64,000 nt of DNA, taken from contig JAEBUN010000013.1 in the NCBI GenBank assembly GCA_023014365.1, positions 806,001 through 870,000 of the forward strand. Direction: 5' to 3'. The translations under genes and the position numbers were made by a program. The notes beneath the pieces were generated by a model, which saw nothing but the letters and a program-made list of their open reading frames with translations, ran no database searches and was not told where the DNA came from. Source of the stretch: Lepiota brunneoincarnata (Eukaryota; Basidiomycota; Agaricomycetes; Agaricales; Agaricaceae). The first letter of the stretch is position 1. Every line of letters starts with the position of its first letter. Positions 47,621 through 58,141 of the stretch are shown here, piece after piece.

Positions 47621-48170
47621 TACTGATATCATATTGGGTTCCATAGTCAGTGTTCAGTGTACCCCTCAAACGATGAGGTGGAAATTACGTTGCGTTATTG
47701 CTCAAGACTTCACCGCTCATAGCGTCTATAGCGAGGAAGTCTTCAGCAATCGGGAGTTGGATATTATTGCCCTTGCGCAAACGATTTCGCTACTGAGTAG
47801 ATACTGAGGATGGGGAGTGTATTCGGCAAGCGAAGGCTGTGGGGTCAGTGTGGTTATATAGACGTTCTAGCGTGGGGATTCTTAGCTTCCGCAGGCAGAC
47901 TTCTTGATCACCTGGATCTTCGGTTCTGTTCTAGAACGTGCCGCTGCGGTGCAATTGTCCACCTTCTATTGGCCAATTAGAGCCGACTGGGATCGCACTG
48001 CTACGCCCGCAGTACATGCACCATCATTTTAGTAAATTGTCTTGAACAAATCGCTTATTTCGTACTGCGGTCATGTTTACCTCACCGCTCAGAATATTGT
48101 AACGTGACTATGACGTATGACGTATGACACAGCTTGACCAGCCCGTATACTTGCAAATCAACCTCTGCCT
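47621..48170. other. Intergenic between the two paralogues
   Basis: About 550 bases holding the promoter of paralogue A and the 3' end of B. No coding sequence seen. Confidence 0.35.
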
Positions 48171-48728
48171 TCACGCCCGTCGTCCACTGGGCCGCACAAT
48201 TTGTCGGAGAAGGAACTTGAGTATACCACCCGCCTTCGCAACGTCCCTCGGGAACACCTTTCCAGTGCGCTTGGTGTATTTGCTCAGAGCCCTCTCGGAC
48301 TCGAATAGACGAACCTGCATTATTTGGGTCCCCTCGAGCATCCACGAGGTCGACAAGATTCACGAATAAGCCTTTGACAATCTAAGATGTCGAATCCGCG
48401 TGAAGCATTAGCATTGTAATAATAATTAAAGAATTTTGCGCACGTACCTTTTTGCATTGAGCAACATTGTCGGGAAGTGGATCAATATCAAGATGCGCCA
48501 TTAATGCGTGCCATCCATTGAGGTCATTTATATCGGTGCCATATGACGCATTGAATTGGTGAATGAGGGCATCTTTGAAGGACGAACGCGCTTCCTTGCC
48601 GTTCGGGAGAGTCTGAGGACCAGTCTCGGGTGTGGCAAAGCCGTGTGAGCTTCCTTCGTAGCAGATGCAGACGGATTGTAGGTAAAGCCTTCATAGCGGG
48701 CAAAGAATGCTTGGAGAGGTTCCACCAT
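48171..48728 (-). CDS. Uncharacterised fungal family, paralogue B (one-module)
   Basis: It reads MVEPLQAFFARYEGFTYNPS (from 48728), LTRLCHTRDW, KEARSSFKDALIHQFNASYG, TDINDLNGWHALMAHLDIDP, then, after an intron at about 48378-48449, NLVDLVDARGDPNNAG and FESERALSKYTKRTGKVFPR, ending RPSGRRA at 48171. It matches the C-terminal module of paralogue A in the same order and orientation, about 0.6 kb away, so the pair is a tandem duplication. Three +1 slips (about 48650, 48599 and 48315) break the frame. An upstream exon joined through a CTTTGTTCAG acceptor may add residues (NFETGKQR), so the true start is open. Function unknown. Confidence 0.62.
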
Positions 48729-49195
48729 TACTACCCTGAACAAAGAGCTAGTCACGACTCGTGTCTGGGAAGGACCAAATTGCTTCCCTTCGGTGGGCAT
48801 TTCATACTCACCTTTGCTTCCCCGTTTCGAAGTTCAAAATGCACGCTAGGCGGTGTTCTAGACTTGAGCGTATGTGACGGTAAGCTTGAGTGGCTTGAGT
48901 TATATAGGAATTATGTCCATAGCGATCACACCTACAGGCACGTGCCGCCTGCTAGACCCGGGCGTCCTCTGCACACGCGTATTACATGCTGACACGAAAC
49001 CCCCCTGTGTCTTTCTATTGGAAGGAGTGGGGACACGGGGGATTGAGTTGGATGGTGGAGCTGCACTGCTGTCGTTTTCCCTCTATTGGAAATAGGCTGA
49101 CAATCGTTCATGTCACTATGTAATTGGGAATAGATGCCTAGAGGAGGGCACCAAGCCCGTGACGCACCGACTGATCCACAATCTACTGGGGTAGC

Positions 49196-49480
49196 ATTGT
49201 GAATATAGATCCTTGGCCAAAACTTGGGGGAAGGTGGTTTGGACCACCACCTTCGGTCCCCGAGAAAAACCCCCCACATTTGGTATCCCTGTTTGGAAAA
49301 TCTTCCGCAGAGGTATACAGAAAAATACAAGTACCCGTGCAAACCACCCGCAGGCCTTTGGAAGGTCCTGCACAAATCGCGCGGGGAAAAGAAACACCCA
49401 GATTGGGGGCCGCATTCCCGGCAGAATCACTGCGGGTGCATTATGGGCACGACAATGCCATGTTGCCAACCTTAACTGAA
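49196..49480. repeat. Candidate dispersed repeat with an internal hairpin
   Basis: All three frames on the plus strand and one on the minus strand stay open through this GC-rich 285-base block, and a near-perfect palindrome (GAAGGTGGT...ACCACCTTC) lies at about 49228-49254. The block is bounded by AT-richer sequence. These are features of a short non-autonomous element or a repeat fragment; I cannot show copies because none other is in the window. Confidence 0.3.
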
Positions 49481-49915
49481 ACAACCCATTCAAACCCAAT
49501 ACACGCTATACCAAAGGCAAAAATCCTCCGAGTCGCATGGGTATCTGCATATCACCAGCTTATGTTTTCGCGTTACGAGATGGAGTTGTAATCCGGCCAT
49601 TCTGAGTGATCTTCAATAACGACAAGCTACGTATAGGGGATCGATGGTTGTCAGAATGTCGGGTTCCCTTCAAGCCATAGTAGAACAAAGGCGTGGACGT
49701 GGTCAAGGCTCCAGCGCCTTTCTGGGAACTCTACTGGCTGCGACAACTAGCAGTGGGGCCGCACTGCAGCTGAATGGAAGGGCGACTGGGTGGGTAGCAC
49801 ACGAGACGGTTAGGGTTTGTTTGAAGAGGTGCAGAAATCTCTCACCGGTATCCTAGCGTGGAGATAAACCTCACATGAGTTGGGCCAGCTTCCCCGCATC
49901 TTCGGAGAGATCTGT

Positions 49916-49937
49916 GGGGGGGGGGGGGGGGGGGGGG
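49916..49937 (+). repeat. 22-base guanine homopolymer
   Basis: An uninterrupted run of 22 G. It may form quadruplex structures and is a likely place for length errors in any sequencing method. Confidence 0.95.
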
Positions 49938-50948
49938 CGGAAACATCAGACCGCTAGCACAGAGAAGTGATTGCCAGACTTGTGGTCACAACATCCGTGG
50001 CGCAACTTACCAATAGCTCTGATTAGCCCGTGTCAACTATTCTTCCTAATAAACCTGAAACTCCGTGTTACACCGCCAATCATCAGAATATCCGGCGCGG
50101 AGCGCCAGCGTACATGAATTTTATTTTGGAAGACCGTTATATAGCATTCTCTCCAATCATGCTCGGGATCGGACAGTGTCATGGAGATTACAAGATAACG
50201 GCACTCTCACTCCTCGGCTGCTCACCCCCTTTTAACTGTGGGTGCAGATCGCCAATAGCATGTAGTATAAGAATACTATCCGGACTTAAATATGGTAACA
50301 GTGGGCAGCTAGCTACCATAATGTTTTAAACAGGTGATTCGGCCAGATGTGGGAGCCCGAGGACCGGATCTCTGTTGAACATGATGGGATTGAATGTCTA
50401 GTTTTGTCAAATACGCAGAAGACTGTTAGATATCATCACCTCAATGTCTGTGTCAATCGAAGTCAAGCGAGCTTGTTAAGAATTCTAACATGCGCTTCGT
50501 CATAGGCTGTGTGTTATTCTTTCAATGACTGCACCCGGTATTCGCTGTCATAGATCTATGAATAATACAGACTCGGGAGGTAGTGATTGATTAATATCGT
50601 TGGATCTCCATGGCCATGAAGGCTAGTTACCGACAACCTTACTCGAACCATCGTACCCAGACCAATCATTCATGTGGGAATTCATATCAGGAAGGAACTC
50701 ATTGATTCGCTGCCACAAGTGCTTCCGCGGCGGGTAACATGATCCGCTGCTATCTCGAACTTGGCTAACCAAAAGAATGGGTCCGAGTCGGGGCTTCCCT
50801 TGATCTATTTCGGGATTGACCCCCCCAGCCAACCCTGCGCCTCTCTCTGACTTTAGCCAAAGCGTCCACGACTCTATATGTCAAACGTGACTTGGAATGA
50901 CACCTATAAAACATTGCTTCACTCTCCTCTTTCAACCAAACGACCCAA

Positions 50949-53446
50949 ATGATCTCCATCCCGTCGACGTTAATTTCCTCGCGCTCACTGGCTATCGCTG
51001 CATGCTCTGCAGCTGTTTTCGGCTTTTTCTTCCTGCTAGAATCTTGGAATCGCTCCCTACGTCGGAGGGCTGCTATGCCACCAGGACCTCCACAAGCATG
51101 GTTCGGATTCGGTGATAATCGACGCGACATACCGAGGTACCAACCATGGAAGGGATATACCAAATGGCACCAACGTCATGGTCAGTCACTCGTGTCACTA
51201 AACGAAAAAAAAGGGTTCATGTTTTGTATATTTTTTGTTTACACACGTAAAAAAGGTCCCGTGGTTTCAGCTGTCTTGGGAAACACACCCATCATCAGTG
51301 CGTTGGTCGGCCCTTTTATATTCTATTGGTCGGTTTCCCTTGAGCGCCTGAAATCCCGTTTTTGGCTAGTTCTTGGCACGTTGAAAGCGGCGACCGATTT
51401 ACTGGACAAGCGGGGTGGTATCTATTCGAGTCGTGCTAGGAACATTATTGGGTATGGGAGAAGATGTGTTAATAATTCGAATTTGACCTAAACTTCCCTA
51501 GGGGAGAGATCCTATCAGGAAACATGCGAGGGGTCGGCATGCCGTATGGGACAAGGTGGAGAAATTGGCGCGCGGTATGAAGGGGACAAGTCGGCTTAGC
51601 TGGGCACGAGAGTAACTGATTGATGTCAGCTTATGCATGCTGGACTATCTATCGAGGCGTCCAAGGGATACAAACCCCTGCAGTCGCTTGAGTCGAAAAT
51701 TCTTCTCAAGGATCTAATGGAAGAAAAAGACCCCAGCCAATATGAATTTCATGTGCGCAGGTCAGTCCTGTCGTCAACGCGTTTTTTGCCGAAATCAATC
51801 CTCACTATCGCATTTTAGGTTTGCGCTTTCGATCGTCACCAGCGTAGGATATGGGAAACGTGTAAAAACACTTCAAGACATCATTGTACGAGAAAATATT
51901 GAGATTGATAATTGTAAGTTCCGCCCCTCTCTCTATCCTCTTGTTTTCTCTTTGACCTGAACAATTGGTACAAGACTTCTTGGGGTGAGTCACAAATGTC
52001 ATTGGTGCAAGCGGTCGAATTTACGGCTTCTTACACCTCGACGCCAACAGTGCCCTGTAAGTGACATTGTACCTCTATTGTCCTGCCACATATTGACAGA
52101 TTTTGTAGAGCGCAGGGGCGGTTCGTAGTAGATTCTGTAAGTGACATGACATCGTATACTATACCTCTCATGCTCTTTTTAGTGGCCGATTCTCATGCGA
52201 CTGCCTGTAAGCGATATCTTCAATAAAAGACGTTCCCGCGTGCTTACTCGGCTCTTGTTCAGCGATTCCTGCAATGGTTCCGATGGACCCCCGAAAAAAT
52301 GCGCCTCCGTGATACCAGAATTTACCTGAAATTCCTCAACGAGGTCCGGGAACGCATAGAAAATGGCACCGCGATGCCATGTATCGCTACATGGGCACTT
52401 GAAAAACAGTCCGAGTGGGGTTTGTCCGACGTTGAGCTGGCATATGCCTGTTCAGCTCCATGGCAAGCGGGGGGCTCTTCTGTACGTCCTCTATCTCCTT
52501 TTTTCCGCGACCAGGACTTCGTGATAAGAGTCTCGAACCACAGACCACGGCTGTGTTCGAGGTTTTCATCAGTAAATACTCTCTCTCCCTGTTGACTACT
52601 ACGAGGAACCCGTCGCTCAGACGGATTCTTAGTGGCTATGCTTCTCCATCCTTCAGTCATGCGGAAAGCCCAGGCAGGAATTGGACTCTGTTGTGGGGCG
52701 TAACCGTCTTCCTGATTTTCAGGACATCGATGAGCTACCCTTATACATATGCCCTGGTGAAGGAAGTCCAGAGGTGGTGCCCTCCAGTACCTGTGGCAGT
52801 CGCTCACAGTAATATCTGCGATGACGAATACGATGGGATGCTCATTCCCAAAGGGAGCATAGTATTTCCGAACATTTAGCAAGTCAATTCTTGTGAACGC
52901 CCTTATTCAACTACTTACTTATCCGATTTCCACATAGTAATATTGCACGGGACCCTGAGGTTAGTTTGGCGAAGCCCCCAACAACGAACCGACAAGAACT
53001 TTCTGACGCTGGTTTCGGGACTCTTTCTGGTAGATCTTTCCGGACCCTGATCAATTCAAACCCGAACGCTTCTTAGGCCCAACTGCGGTCCCCATGTTTC
53101 ACTGCCGCGTTCGGGTTCGGGAGAAGGCAATGTGCTGGGATCCACGTTGCGATGAACTCGTTGTTTATCATGATGTCACGGTGAGGGGGCAAGGCCTCCC
53201 TTTCTACGCTGGTGTCTGAAAATAGCTGATGGGTGGCGTACTTTAACTGTTTCCAGGTTGCTCTGGGCTTTCGATATCAGCCCACCTGTCGATCCTTTGA
53301 CAGGTGCCCCCGTTCTTCCTGATCCGAACGACTTGCGGGGAGAGTTGATAGTCCACCCGAAGAATCTGCGCTACAACCTTACTTTACGAGGGGGCCAGAG
53401 TGATGTGGCGGTTATCTTGGCAGAGGCGGAGAGGGCAGAGGACTGA
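50949..53446 (+). CDS. Cytochrome P450 monooxygenase, frame-broken
   Basis: The start at 50949 gives a membrane anchor (LAIAACSAAVFGFFFLLES) and the PPGPP hinge. Exons then encode GPVVSAVLGNTPII, LGTLKAATDLLDKRGGIYSS, GVGMPYGTRWRNWRA, FALSIVTSVGYGKR, PFLQWFRWTPEKMRLRD-like sequence, the I-helix region ELAYACSAPWQAGGSS, the K-helix ALVKEVQRW with its Glu and Arg, and PERFLGPTA. The haem loop is FGFGRRQCAG, with the cysteine at 53131-53133. It ends VAVILAEAERAED at 53446. Three +1 slips (52677, 52741 and about 53095) and an in-frame TAG at 52877, where Trp is usual (PNI-Trp), break the gene. The usual AGxDT of the I-helix reads AGGSS. At least ten introns. P450s of this type oxidise secondary metabolites or xenobiotics. 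It may be a pseudogene. Confidence 0.85.
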
Positions 53447-54020
53447 GGCCCTTGGCATGGACTGCATAGATCAGCATGCCCTTGCATGATGCTGCTGTTT
53501 TCTGAATGTAAATTCTGTTGAGATTGAATGATTCCATATCGCTTCCTATATGTAGTGCTTGATAGATTCCGGACGCTTTTGAGCAAGCTGCAGTTTAAAG
53601 GCTCAGGCCGAATATCGCGGCGATTATAAGGGTAATGGCAACAAACCGGAATGGAAACCGTTCCATGGCATCGGATAAACACCATAAAGTAATTATAACA
53701 GATGATGATCAATGCGGTAGTATCCTTCCCCTAGTCATATCTCAAGTCCCTCGGCATCTCATATTCCCCGTCCCCAACTTCACATTGGCCTTCCGCGGAC
53801 GAAGACATAGTGTCTTCTCCTCTATACCGCCCAGCTCCATGAAACTAGCACCGTATGACTCTGCTGGATCTTTTCTTTTTGCTTGCTCGCTTGGTTGGAC
53901 GTTGTTTCAAAGGTGTCTCCCATCTGATTCTCCAAATGTACTGATTTCTTGTTTTTTCTTTCCTCTAGCTACGTCGTATGTACAACTGAAACTCGTTGAT
54001 AATATCTGAAATGGATTTCT
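53447..54020. other. Intergenic, convergent gene ends
   Basis: About 570 bases between the P450 stop and the DJ-1/PfpI stop. A plus-strand frame of 124 codons (53635-54009) overlaps it, with no recognisable domain or splice support. Nothing else seen. Confidence 0.4.
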
Positions 54021-54709
54021 TTAAACCAATTTGACGCCCTCAAGAATCTTCGCCCATTCATCAGGCTGGTCAGGCCTAGGCGAATACTCGGTCGTAGCCT
54101 TAATAATCTCTACAATCTCAGGATCAAAGTTCACCCGCGCAAACTCGGCAGGCGAGGTCAATCCCGGCAGTGACACCAGCGCCGCTCCACACCTTTCCAT
54201 CTATGATCCACCGACGATCACCCACCCATTTGACCTTTGAGTTTAACTTATTCGTCCCGGCAAGGGATTTGAGTACAGGTCTTGTTGGAGCAGACGTTCA
54301 GGCCGTCGAGGATGCCTGTGGATGAGATTGCCAAAGAGCCGGTGCAGACGGTTAAGAGGGCTTTGAGTTGGGGGAGGCGGCTTTTGAGAAATTCTGCGCA
54401 GCCGTCTGGGAGGACGATATCAGGGTCAGGACCTGGGACGATGATGAAGTCCAAGTGAGGTGCGGTGTTGTAGGTGCAGGAGGGCGGCTGTGGTGGGCCG
54501 GAGGTGGCGATGGTGGGGGTAAGGTCATGGGAGATGTAGTGCCATTTGATAATAGGGGCCTTGTCGATGGTGGATTGAGGTAGGTTGAGGAGTTTCATGA
54601 ATTCTTGAGAGTGGCAGTTGAGATAATCCACTGGTCCAACGGCGTCTAGCCATTGGAAATTTGGGAACATCAGGAGGCCGAAGTTGAGCGTCTGACCCGC
54701 GAATGTCAT
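54021..54709 (-). CDS. DJ-1/PfpI family protein (class I glutamine amidotransferase-like)
   Basis: The start at 54709 gives NFGLLMFPNFQWLDAVGPVD, with the conserved Asp-Gly/Val-Pro segment, then FIIVPGPDPDIVLPDG and the nucleophile elbow LLTVCTGSLAISSTGILDG (Cys in TVCTGS). After one intron-free +1 slip at 54277 it reads KWVGDRRWIIDGKVWSGAG, then VTAGIDLA, and after a second +1 slip at 54150 AEFARVNFDPEIVEIIKATT, to the stop at 54021. The order TVCTGS, DGKVWS and AGIDLA is that of fungal isonitrile-hydratase-like/ThiJ-PfpI proteins. These act as small-molecule hydratases, glyoxalases or chaperones; the substrate here is unknown. About 225 residues, the normal length. Confidence 0.87.
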
Positions 54710-55156
54710 CTTTGGGTGTTTTAAGAGATTGTTAGGGGTAGGAGTGAGTATCGCTCACTGTATGAACGTTGAATTTGAGGAGGACAGAGAGGGAATGTCT
54801 CCATCGATGGGCTGACGATCCTTATTTATAATGTGGCCGCGAACATAGTGAATTCCCAATTTCCGTCATCAACGGCTCTTGACCGCTTGGTCATGGCGCG
54901 TCAGCTGCGGTAGATTTTCAAGGAGCTTCCGGAGGTTGGGCTGGAGCGCTCGAGTCCGTGACAAAATTGATCGTCGACTTCGAATGACTTGATTCACATG
55001 CTGGATCGGCTCCGTGAGGCGCGAGAGTGACTCTGATACATTCACTTTGCCTCTATAAAAGTATCGGACTTCCAGTCGCGGGTTCGGCACATTCCTGTTG
55101 AGCCTCTAATTCACTCTAATCTTCTCATCTTGTCTCGAATCACTCATAATACCATC
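54710..55156. other. Divergent promoter region (DJ-1/PfpI and ABCF genes)
   Basis: About 450 bases between divergent starts. A CTATAAAAG element at about 55052-55060 lies 100 bases before the ABCF ATG at 55157 and is a plausible TATA box for it. Confidence 0.4.
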
Positions 55157-57704
55157 ATGTCGGACTTCGAAATCGGATCCTTGAAGCTCAACGATGAAGC
55201 CAAGGTATGATGAAGGACATAACCTTGGAATGTGTCACTGACCTGGGCCCTGGAAACCGCAGCCAAAACCCGGAATCAGCAAGACCAAGAAGAAAGGACC
55301 GATATCCGCAGCCAATGACAAACGCTCCTCTTCTCCTGCCCCCACGGATACCATCAATGATTCGGCGGAAATCGTCGCGTACTCGCAGCAAAGCCGGTTC
55401 CATCGAGAGACATTCGATGCTAATAGCACGGATATCGACATCAAGGGCGTCAATAGTCGCAGTAGGAAATAAGGAGATATTGGTTGATGCCCACTTGCGG
55501 CTAAAAACTGGGGTAAGGTATGGCATGGTTGGGCAGAATGGGGTTGGAAAGTCGGGTGGGTGTTTTGTTCATATTTCTTTTTGGGTTATGGTCATAACTG
55601 ACTCGTATTGCTCTTTACGAACAGTGCTAATGCATGTTTTGGGAAACAATATCCTGGTTGGATTGCCGCAAAATGTGCGCATTTTGCATATTGCACAGTT
55701 GGAAGAGTTCGTTGCGGGACGTTCGATACTTGAAGAGCTGTTGAGTGCCGACACGGATCGAGAGCGTATCATAAAGGAAGCTCAAGGTTGGTTGAGGCTT
55801 GGGATTTTACGTTGCTTGCCTATGCCGAGGTGCTCATGATGATTACTTGTCCAGCCTTGCAGGGTACTTCGTCACGTTTAACTTCGGACGCGGCTATGAA
55901 TGAGATCATTCATAAGCTCCTCATTGCGCGTGCGCAGACTTCCTTGGAGCAGGCGCAGAAGATCGCGACTAAGCGATCTGGTCAGCGTGGTCATACGGCT
56001 CGTCAGGCTTTGCTTGCTGCTGAAGCGGAACTGGCGCGGATCAAAGCCGAGGATGCGCAAACTTATGTGACGCCGCAGATGGCTACCGATATGATGAATG
56101 AGATATTCACTGCGTACCAGACTTTGGATGTGGAAGGGTGACGAGGCCAGAGCGAGGACGATATTAAGGGGTCTCGGGTTTCGCGAAGAGGATCTCGGGA
56201 AAGAAGGGAAAGATATTGCGGGTCTGAGTGGTGGATGGAGGATGAGAGTTATGTTGGGAAAGGCATTGTTCATGAACCCGGATATTTTGTTACTCGATGA
56301 ACCAAGTAGGTTTTTTTTTTATTCGTGAGAATGACGTGATATTAATAAGTCTTACAGCGAATCATTTGGATTTGCCCGCCATTGTGTGGTTACAGGATCA
56401 CCTTCTTAATGCATCAGAAGGTCAGACGGTTGTCATTGTTTCGCATGACCGAAACTTCCTCGATGCTGTCACGGACGAAACGATCATCTTCAAGGATAAG
56501 GAGCTCAAGTACCATCCTGGTAACTACGATGATTGGGAAAAGAATACCGAAGAACAACGCCGCCGCAAGACTAGGTTGAAGGAGGTATGTTTTTCTTCTT
56601 TCATCGTTTATAGGTTGGTTTCTGACAGTCTCCCTTAGCTTGAGATGAAGAGAAGAAAGAAAATTGCAACGAGCATGCAGAAGAATGTGCAGCAAGCAAA
56701 GTCAACCGGAGATGACAAACGACTTGGCATGGTTGCTTCTCGTAGAAAGGTCAGTAATCTGATAACGATCAATAGGGGGCTGTGTCTTATCACCCACACC
56801 TTAACAGAAACTCGAGCGCATGGGAATGGAGAGGCTCGAGGATGGAAAACGGTACAAGAGGAGTTATCATGGGTACCATGCCGAGGTCGTCGTGGAACAG
56901 GGGTTCAAAACCGCTCCCATCAAGCTTCCTCCACCGGAGCCCTTTAATTTCCCCGGCAGTTCCTTCCTCCAATTGTCGGAGGTATCATTCAGATACAGAT
57001 CGAGCATCTCATCATCGCCTATGGTTATCAATCAAGTCTCGCTAGACGTGGGCCCACAAGCACGCATCGGTTTACTTGGGCCAAATGGGTGTGGGAAATC
57101 CACACTCATGAACTTGCTCGCCGGGGAGTTGAAACCAACGCTGGGAGAGGTCAAGAAGCATCATCGGCTGCGTATCGGGTACTTTTCGCAGCACACCGTG
57201 GATCAATTAGAGTTAGCTCTCTCGCCGCTGCAACAATTGGCCAAGTCGTACCCTGACGTGGTTATTTCCGAAACCGAGGCCAGGTCCCACTTTGGATCTT
57301 GTGGGATCAATGGCGATCCCGTCACTCGGCCCATCCGAACATTGAGTGGTGGACAAAGGAACCGTGTGGCGCTGGCTCTGATTACGTTCCATCGACCGCA
57401 CGTTCTGCTGTTGGATGAGATCACGAATCACCTGGATATGGGTACTGTTGAGTCGTTGGTGGAGTCCTTATGTGAGTTTGATGGGGCCTTGGTGGTTGTG
57501 AGCCACGATGTGTGGTTCCTGAAGCAGGTGATTGAGGGGGAGAAGGACGAGGACGAGGAGGGCGAGAGTGATGGTGAAGGAAGCAGGGGTGTATTCTATA
57601 CAGTTACGAAAAAGGGGGAGCTCAAGCAGTGGGATCAGGGGCTGGAGGCGTATGTCGAGAGGGTGCAGCGACTGACCCGCAAGGGTCTGCAGAGTGTCAA
57701 GTAG
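55157..57704 (+). CDS. ABC-F ATPase (soluble, two nucleotide-binding domains)
   Basis: The start at 55157 ([16 protein letters not shown]) leads into a Lys/Ser-rich region. A +1 slip at 55455 precedes [20 protein letters not shown]. The first NBD has Walker A GQNGVGKS (split by an intron), signature LSGGWRMR, Walker [10 protein letters not shown] and H-loop [11 protein letters not shown] charged linker ([19 protein letters not shown]) separates the domains, as in ABC-F proteins. The second NBD has [38 protein letters not shown] (Ile in place of the usual Pro) and [10 protein letters not shown]. An acidic insert ([13 protein letters not shown]) follows, and it ends [11 protein letters not shown] at 57704. 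There are no membrane segments. ABC-F proteins act on ribosomes in translation or quality control. Eight or so introns, some only about 50 bases. Confidence 0.93.
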
Positions 57705-58141
57705 ATCCTAAAATAACACCACGGATCAATTCCAGCTCGGCTCCGTCGTTTGTCCACGACAGTCGTGTTGCAGCGTAATAATTAGCAGTGTGAACAGTAT
57801 GCATATCTCCGGCTGATGTGCTGTCGCGGAGACCACCACACTGGTACAACATTGCCGGCGGCTCATCTAAGATGCTGGGAATCCTGAACTCCGCTATGTC
57901 GCACACAACAACGGCAAGAAATGTAGTTCCGACAACTGGCTATGTAGTGCCTGCTGTGGTCTGCTTATATAAAAATTTTAGGTGCTTCTGGGGTGTTTCG
58001 CGTAATGAGAGAACAATGGCTGTTGCGGTCCGTGCGTGGGAAGAATAGCTGTGACGACGTATTGGGTGACCGCATCCAGTGTCATACGTGACTCAGCCGA
58101 AAATCCGCGCACTGACCACCGAGGCGACGACAACGGCGGCA
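57705..58141. other. Intergenic, promoter of the following gene
   Basis: About 440 bases with no clear coding sequence. A short plus-strand frame (57818-58048) has no support. Confidence 0.35.

Larger units (their letters stand above)
48729..50948. other. Gene-poor 2.2 kb with repeat candidate and poly-G
   Basis: No supported gene. It contains the promoter of paralogue B, a candidate dispersed repeat (49196-49480) and a 22-G run. A minus-strand frame at 50765-51163 overlaps the P450 start antisense and is a shadow. Confidence 0.45.

Noticed and set aside
53076..53150. Loss of the P450 haem-binding loop
   Set aside because: The loop seemed missing in one frame (FHCRVRVRE), but the next frame encodes FGFGRRQCAG; the loop is present and only the frame is shifted.
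196..57704. Programmed +1 ribosomal frameshifting as the cause of the many frame jumps
   Set aside because: The sites share no slippery sequence or stop context, occur in housekeeping genes that need no shift in other fungi, and come several per gene. Insertion errors explain them more simply.
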